64,000 nucleotides of DNA from Flavobacteriales bacterium (GTDB taxonomy: Bacteria > Bacteroidota > Bacteroidia > UBA10329), in contig JACJZP010000011.1 of NCBI GenBank assembly GCA_020635535.1, positions 39,663 through 103,662 on the forward strand, written 5' to 3'. Of the stretch, positions 59,511 through 64,000 are shown piece after piece (position 1 is the first letter of the stretch; every line of letters starts with the position of its first letter). The notes under the pieces are model-generated. The model saw nothing but the letters and a program-made list of their open reading frames with translations. It had not been told where the DNA came from and did no database searches. The position numbers were made by a program, and so were the translations under genes.

Positions 59511-61109
59511 ATGAAGAACTTCAGAACCTCCTTTCTCAGCGCATTTGCACTATCATTTCTGTTCTTTTCTGGCTATGCCCAAGAAACTGACCTGCATGGA
59601 TGGCATCACAAAGATCCATCAGAAGGAACTCCGGGCGTAGGAACCGAGAAGGCGTACGAACTACTGAAAGACCGCAAGGCCAGCAAGGTAATTGTGGCAA
59701 TTCTCGACTCGGGCGTTGATACCGACCACGAAGACCTGAAGGATAACATTTGGATCAACGAAGATGAGATTCCGGGAAACGGGATAGACGATGACAACAA
59801 CGGCTATGTTGATGATATTAATGGCTGGAATTTCCTCGGAAACTCAAGCGGAACCAATTTGGATGCTGCCAATCTTGAGGCAACCAGGCTTTACCGTAAG
59901 CTGGCTCCACGGTTTGCCGAGGTAAAATCTAAGAAGGACGTTGCTAAGTCTGACCGGGAGGATTATGAGCTCTTTAAAGAGGTTGAAAAGACCATACTGG
60001 ATGAATTGAATTCAGCCGGTCAGGAATTCGCACAGATTGATGGGTTTCTGATCATATACCGTATGTCTGACAGTGCCGCAACAGCCGACCTTGGTGAAGG
60101 ATACACGCTTGAAGACCTACAGAATTGGGAGGGCGAAGACATTCAACTTTCAAAGCAGATCCTCACCGGCATGAAGCAGGATCAGAACTTCAGTGAGAAG
60201 GAATTGGAGAAATACCACGAATACCTGAAGGACAAACTGGAATACCATTACAACCCACGATTTGTAGACCGTTCTGTTTTGGGTGATGACTATGAAAACA
60301 CGTCCGAACGCTATTACGGGAACAATGACGTGTCAGCTCCCCACAATGACCATGGAACACACGTGTCTGGAATCGTGGGTGCTGTTCGCAACAATGGAAT
60401 TGGAATGAATGGCATCTGCGAAAACGTTGAGCTGATGATACTTCGTACCGTTCCCAACGGAGATGAGTTTGATAAGGACGTGGCCAACGCCATTCGCTAT
60501 GCGGCTGACAATGGCGCTCAGATCATGAACATGAGTTTTGGAAAGGGGTATTCTCCTCAAGTGGAAGCCGTGTACGAGGCAATTAAATATGCTGAGGATA
60601 AAGGCGTGCTCATGGTGCATGGGGCAGGAAACGATGCTGCCAACATCGATAAGGTGGCAAACTTCCCTAACCCTTACTACTCCTTTCAGAAAACCCCTTG
60701 TTCAACGTGGCTTTCTGTTGGTGCATCCGGTCCAACGGACGATAACCACTTGGTGGGTGTGTTTTCAAATTATGGGAAAAAGAAACTTGACATTTTTGCT
60801 CCAGGAGTTCAGATCTATTCGGCCAAGCCGGACAACACTTACGAGTTTGCCGATGGTACAAGTATGGCGGCACCAGTAGTTACAGGCGTTGCCGCGCTCA
60901 TCAAATCCTACTTTCCAAGCATCACCGCGGTTCAGCTTCGTGAACTGTTGATAGAATCCGCAACTGATTACTCAAAAAGTAAAGTGTTGATGCCAGACGA
61001 AGACCACAGACCGAACAAAGCAACCAAATTCGGGAAGCTATCTAACACAGGTGGAATCGTTAACGCGCACAATGCGGCCAAACTGGCCTTAACAAAATAT
61101 TCTGAGTAG
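59511..61109 (+). CDS. subtilisin-like (S8) serine protease, exported
   Basis: 532 residues with signal peptide (to GYAQ). Catalytic triad: Asp66 (AILDSGVDTDHED), His281 (DHGTHVSG) and Ser451 (GTSMAAP). The 215 residues between Asp and His are far more than the usual roughly 40-60; the insertion is helical and charged (LYRKLAPRFAEVKSKKDVAK). No C-terminal T9SS domain, so it is probably periplasmic or released in another way. Start ATG 59511 fits the signal; the earlier TTG frame does not. Confidence 0.88.
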   Translation: MKNFRTSFLSAFALSFLFFSGYAQETDLHGWHHKDPSEGTPGVGTEKAYELLKDRKASKVIVAILDSGVDTDHEDLKDNIWINEDEIPGNGIDDDNNGYVDDINGWNFLGNSSGTNLDAANLEATRLYRKLAPRFAEVKSKKDVAKSDREDYELFKEVEKTILDELNSAGQEFAQIDGFLIIYRMSDSAATADLGEGYTLEDLQNWEGEDIQLSKQILTGMKQDQNFSEKELEKYHEYLKDKLEYHYNPRFVDRSVLGDDYENTSERYYGNNDVSAPHNDHGTHVSGIVGAVRNNGIGMNGICENVELMILRTVPNGDEFDKDVANAIRYAADNGAQIMNMSFGKGYSPQVEAVYEAIKYAEDKGVLMVHGAGNDAANIDKVANFPNPYYSFQKTPCSTWLSVGASGPTDDNHLVGVFSNYGKKKLDIFAPGVQIYSAKPDNTYEFADGTSMAAPVVTGVAALIKSYFPSITAVQLRELLIESATDYSKSKVLMPDEDHRPNKATKFGKLSNTGGIVNAHNAAKLALTKYSE

Positions 61110-61156
61110 AATAGCGTTACTTTTTCATTAAATTGGGGTAACCAATCCGCCATCCC

Positions 61157-61558
61157 ATGAAAAAGTTCCTTGCCGTAATTGCTGGTCTTTCTGTTGCATT
61201 CGTAATTGTAACTGCTGGAACCTTTGCTGTTGCCAAATACTTTGGAAATCTTGATGTTTTCAGCCCGTCACTTAGCGGTGCGCGAGATTTGGTTGCAAGT
61301 ATTTCGTCTAACGGACCAATAGGATTGATCGTCATTATCGCATCCCACGCACTGGGCTCGTTGGCGGGTGGTATTACCGTTGGTAGAATTCTAAGAAAAG
61401 ACACTATGAACGTTGGGCTTACACTTGGTGCGGTGATGACCATTCTTGGCCTTATTAATATGATCGTGATCGATCGTTACCCAGAATGGTTCTATTTGGA
61501 TTTCATTGTGTTCATTCCCTTGTCTATGTTTGGCGCCAATTACACGTCCAAACTATAA
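61157..61558 (+). CDS. small membrane protein of unknown function
   Basis: 133 residues with four membrane helices (about 5-28, 52-70, 85-104, 110-128), mostly Gly/Ala/Val-rich. No recognised motif. It lies in the gap between the protease and the FAD oxidoreductase, 3 bp from the latter's start. Confidence 0.68.
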   Translation: MKKFLAVIAGLSVAFVIVTAGTFAVAKYFGNLDVFSPSLSGARDLVASISSNGPIGLIVIIASHALGSLAGGITVGRILRKDTMNVGLTLGAVMTILGLINMIVIDRYPEWFYLDFIVFIPLSMFGANYTSKL

Positions 61559-61561
61559 CGC

Positions 61562-62635
61562 TTGAAACAGACCGAGAACTTAATTGTTGGCCTTGGAATT
61601 GCCGGCATTAATCTCTGTCATCAGCTCGATAAGGCCGGAAAGTCGTTTTTGGTCATAGACCGTTGCCCCGAAAATTCATCTTCTCTGATTGCTGGAGGAA
61701 TTTACAATCCAGTCGTGCTCAAGCGCAAAGTGAAAAGCTGGAAGGTGGATGAACTGTTTCCATTTCTAGTTGAGACTTACCGAGAACTCGAAAGCCAACT
61801 TGGTGTTGATTTTCTACTGCATGATTTTCCGATTCTGAAGCCCATAAGCTCCGCAAATGAGCTGAACGAGTGGCAACAGGCCGTTGATGACAGCCGACTT
61901 TCACCGTACGTTGATTCCATAGAGAAACAGCCTCCCAATGGGCCATTTCAGAAGAGCGTTTTGGTTAGTACAACCATTAAAAACTCAGGCTTTGTCCGCA
62001 TCGGAAAGTTGGTTCTTGCCTATCGGAATTACCTGCAAGAAAAGGGTCTTTTGATTGAAGAAGAATTCAATTATCAGGAAGTAAGGGCTGAGCAAAAAGT
62101 CTCATACAAAGGCATTTCAGCGGATAGAATCATCTTCTGCGAAGGCCGTTTTATTTCGGAAAACCCGTTCTTCAATTGGCTTCCTTTTAGGCCCACAAAG
62201 GGTCAAATGCTTACCGTCCGAGTTCCAGAAAGTATGACGCCTGATAAGATCTACAATCAGCAATTCTTGCTTTTTCCAACCGAACAGAAAAACGTCTTCC
62301 GTCTTGGTGCCACATACGAATGGCACAATTTGGATGAGACTCCAAGCCAAGAATCAACCGATGAGCTGATTGAGCGGGCGCAGAAAGCCTTGAACATTGA
62401 TTTTGAAGTGTTGGATGCTCAGGCGGCCATTCGTCCAAATGTGGCAGATAGAAGGCCAACCATTGGTCGACATCCTGAAATCGAGAACATGTTCCTGTTC
62501 AATGGAATGGGTTCAAAAGGCGTGATGCTTGCTCCTTACTTCGCGAAGCAACTGGTGAGCCATATTTACGAAGGGGTGGAACTTGACCAAGAAGTGAATC
62601 TGAACCGCTTCGGAAAGCGCTACAAGAATTCTTGA
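61562..62635 (+). CDS. FAD-dependent oxidoreductase (DAO family)
   Basis: 357 residues. N-terminal FAD-binding GLGIAGINLCHQL (GxGxxG), then a DAO-type fold with the C-terminal GMGSKGVMLAPYFA that closes on FAD. Similar to glycine/sarcosine/D-amino-acid oxidase-like proteins; substrate undefined. Start is TTG 61562; no in-frame ATG is close. Its end overlaps lipB by 16 bp. Confidence 0.82.
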   Translation: MKQTENLIVGLGIAGINLCHQLDKAGKSFLVIDRCPENSSSLIAGGIYNPVVLKRKVKSWKVDELFPFLVETYRELESQLGVDFLLHDFPILKPISSANELNEWQQAVDDSRLSPYVDSIEKQPPNGPFQKSVLVSTTIKNSGFVRIGKLVLAYRNYLQEKGLLIEEEFNYQEVRAEQKVSYKGISADRIIFCEGRFISENPFFNWLPFRPTKGQMLTVRVPESMTPDKIYNQQFLLFPTEQKNVFRLGATYEWHNLDETPSQESTDELIERAQKALNIDFEVLDAQAAIRPNVADRRPTIGRHPEIENMFLFNGMGSKGVMLAPYFAKQLVSHIYEGVELDQEVNLNRFGKRYKNS

Positions 62636-63330
62636 ATATCTAGTTCTTTGGCAATCTGAGCTTTGAGCTTGTTTTTCACCTCCTGCTCATTCACTTCCTT
62701 ACCCAATTCTGCTTGCATGGAAGTAACGGCTTTGTCGTCAATTCCGCAAGGAATGATGTGCTTATAGTATTCTAAGTCAGTGTTCACATTGAGGGCAAAA
62801 CCGTGCATGGTAACCCAACGGCTTGTGTGCATACCGAAAGCACAGATCTTCCGTGCCTTCTCTGGACTTTCCCAATCAATCCAAACGCCAGTAAAGCCTT
62901 TGGGCCCGCGACCGGCTTCAATGCCGTATTCGGCCAGTGTTGCGATGATGGCGTCTTCCAACTTATCGATGAACTTATGAATATCGTGGAAGAAGAAATC
63001 GAGGTCGAAGATCGGGTAACCGACTATCTGTCCTGGACCGTGGTAGGTGATGTCGCCACCTCGATTTATGTGATAGAACTCCGCACCATGAATCTTGAGT
63101 TCGCTTTGCGTCAGTAATAGGTTTTCTTCTTTTCCGCTTTTACCCAATGTGTAAACATGCGGGTGCGAACAGAAGATCAATCTGCTTTCTGTGAGCTTTG
63201 GAAATTCTGGATTGAGTTTGTTCCACTTCTTGCGTTCCACCATCTCGTGAAACTGCTCCAACTGATAATCCCAACACTCCTTGTACGGAACGAGGCCTTT
63301 GTCTTCGAAATAAACCCGAGGGGAGTTCAC
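62620..63330 (-). CDS. lipB: octanoyltransferase (lipoate biosynthesis)
   Basis: 236 residues, transfers octanoyl from ACP to lipoyl domains. Motifs: RGGDITYHGPGQIVGYPI, RKICAFGMHTSRWVTMHG (Lys) and the catalytic Cys in IIPCGIDDKAVTS. The N-terminus of homologues begins near VYFED, so the GTG at 63330 is preferred. A longer frame starting GTG 63384 adds 18 residues encoded by a CACAGAG-type repeat and is probably not translated. The choice of start is uncertain. Confidence 0.88.
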   Translation of the reverse strand: MNSPRVYFEDKGLVPYKECWDYQLEQFHEMVERKKWNKLNPEFPKLTESRLIFCSHPHVYTLGKSGKEENLLLTQSELKIHGAEFYHINRGGDITYHGPGQIVGYPIFDLDFFFHDIHKFIDKLEDAIIATLAEYGIEAGRGPKGFTGVWIDWESPEKARKICAFGMHTSRWVTMHGFALNVNTDLEYYKHIIPCGIDDKAVTSMQAELGKEVNEQEVKNKLKAQIAKELDIQEFL

Positions 63331-63360
63331 GGTTCGATGTTTAAAGTTCAACTCCTTAAC

Positions 63361-63425
63361 CACAGAGAACACAAAGTCGGACACAGAGTTCGCAGAGTGT
63401 GTCCCCCTTTGGGGGATTTAGGGGG
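63361..63425. repeat. CACAGAG-type repeat followed by C/G-rich palindrome
   Basis: CACAGAG at 63361-63367 and 63382-63388 and CGCAGAG 63391-63397, then CCCCC-TTT-GGGGG (63403-63415) and a further GGGGG at 63421-63425. Lies between lipB and the sugar isomerase; same family look as the palindromes at 39887 and 55139. Confidence 0.6.
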
Positions 63426-64000
63426 CTATAATTTTGCCAATTCGCCTTTTAGGTGATCGATGACCTTAACCTCCGTTTCGTCAATGCCTTTCTTTTCGGC
63501 CAAGAAGTAGGAAATCCAATCACCGATATGAACGAGGTATAAGGCGCGTTGAAGGTCCGATGTTCCCTTCGACCAAACCTCCACAACGGTGTTTGTGTAC
63601 TCAGAAAAAGTTCCCTTGTTGATGTTCATCCGTGCTTGAATGCGGTCGAAATCCGATTCGCTACGGAAAAGTATCACCGCCAGGTCATCATTCTTAGAGC
63701 GCCACCCGACAAGCTCGTTGTGGTTCATTTCTGGAATGACGTGGTGCCAGCACAGCATTTTACTGTTCTCATTTATCTGCTGACGGAAACGCGTGGCAAC
63801 GCCTCCAAATCCATCCGCAGCATAGATCACAGGAATCTTACCAAACAGCTTTTCGGTGATTTCCAGAGCCTCTTTTACGATCGCGTTTTCGTGCTTGTCC
63901 AACAGCGCAATCGTTGCCTCCAGTTCCTTTTCAAACTTTTTGGAAATGATGTCGTGCGCGTGCAGCACATACAAAACTTCTGGGAACGAAAGCCCGAAGC
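63426..64000 (-). CDS. SIS-domain phosphosugar isomerase, C-terminal part (cut by window end)
   Basis: The frame runs from the stop at 63426 to the end of the window, 191 codons. It matches the C-terminal half of bifunctional phosphoglucose/phosphomannose isomerases: GKIPVIYAADGFGGVATRFRQQINENSK, the Glu/His-rich VIPEMNHNELVGW, and WISYFLAEKKGIDE near the C-terminus. It interconverts glucose-6-P or mannose-6-P with fructose-6-P. The N-terminal half is off-window. The annotation is firm at family level. Confidence 0.85.
   Translation of the reverse strand, partial: FGLSFPEVLYVLHAHDIISKKFEKELEATIALLDKHENAIVKEALEITEKLFGKIPVIYAADGFGGVATRFRQQINENSKMLCWHHVIPEMNHNELVGWRSKNDDLAVILFRSESDFDRIQARMNINKGTFSEYTNTVVEVWSKGTSDLQRALYLVHIGDWISYFLAEKKGIDETEVKVIDHLKGELAKL

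Overview
The window looks like a chromosomal segment of a Bacteroidota (Flavobacteriales-like) bacterium. The signs are a T9SS-type C-terminal domain, two SusC-like TonB-dependent receptors with carboxypeptidase-regulatory N-domains, DUF4296 and SiaC/DUF1987 proteins, a one-cysteine DksA relative, an IleS of the long eukaryote-like type, almost no Shine-Dalgarno sequences, and repeated TAnnTTTG (-7) promoter boxes just upstream of start codons. No tRNA, rRNA, CRISPR array, insertion sequence or prophage was seen. Apart from the broken amidohydrolase stretch at 2703-2910 there is no gap above about 220 bp, so the genome is compact.

Layout. 1-1036 (minus): truncated hflX, a c-type cytochrome lipoprotein and a small membrane protein. 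1146-9400 (plus): a tandem amidohydrolase locus interrupted by a decayed toxin-antitoxin pair, an exonuclease/endonuclease/phosphatase protein and a TonB receptor; several genes here carry clustered single-base losses. 9484-16453: PhoX-like and PhoD-like phosphatases, a convergent TonB receptor, and two uncharacterised envelope proteins. 16450-20330: acyltransferase, lipoprotein, T9SS-type protein, DEDD exonuclease, lipoprotein. 20343-28960: fused oligopeptide ABC ATPase, OmpA lipoprotein, MFS transporter, a second acyltransferase, TlpA-like lipoprotein, ALDH7-type dehydrogenase, PAS protein. 29080-36670: PIN-PhoH ATPase, large lamin-tail surface protein, asd, an unknown secreted protein, small membrane proteins, lspA. 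36723-43474: DksA-like protein and ileS, barrel protein, RidA, threonine dehydrogenase, SiaC. 43592-53990: MORN-type protein, cysS, a Dpm1-type glycosyltransferase, dihydroorotase, DUF4296 lipoprotein, SDR epimerase, pgk, CvpA, VWA protein, cyclophilin. 54056-64000: pheS, acyl-CoA carboxylase beta, TPR histidine kinase plus LuxR-type regulator, subtilisin-like protease, FAD oxidoreductase, lipB, and a truncated SIS-domain sugar isomerase.

How the genes work together. Most are housekeeping (three aminoacyl-tRNA synthetases, pgk, asd, pyrimidine synthesis, lipoate attachment, lipoprotein processing) mixed with envelope and scavenging functions. The clearest functional grouping is the phosphatase/TonB-receptor cluster at 9.5-14.8 kb, which suggests use of organic phosphorus. 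The 58 kb kinase-regulator pair is a standard two-component operon.

Architecture. Nine of ten convergent gene pairs overlap at their 3' ends by 4-17 bp; many same-strand neighbours overlap as ATGA, TGATG or TAATG. Palindromic REP-like elements lie between genes and in one case inside ileS in frame; a GGTTATT heptamer array encodes part of a lipoprotein signal peptide. No clear new multi-gene system was found; the most interesting signals are these architectural ones.
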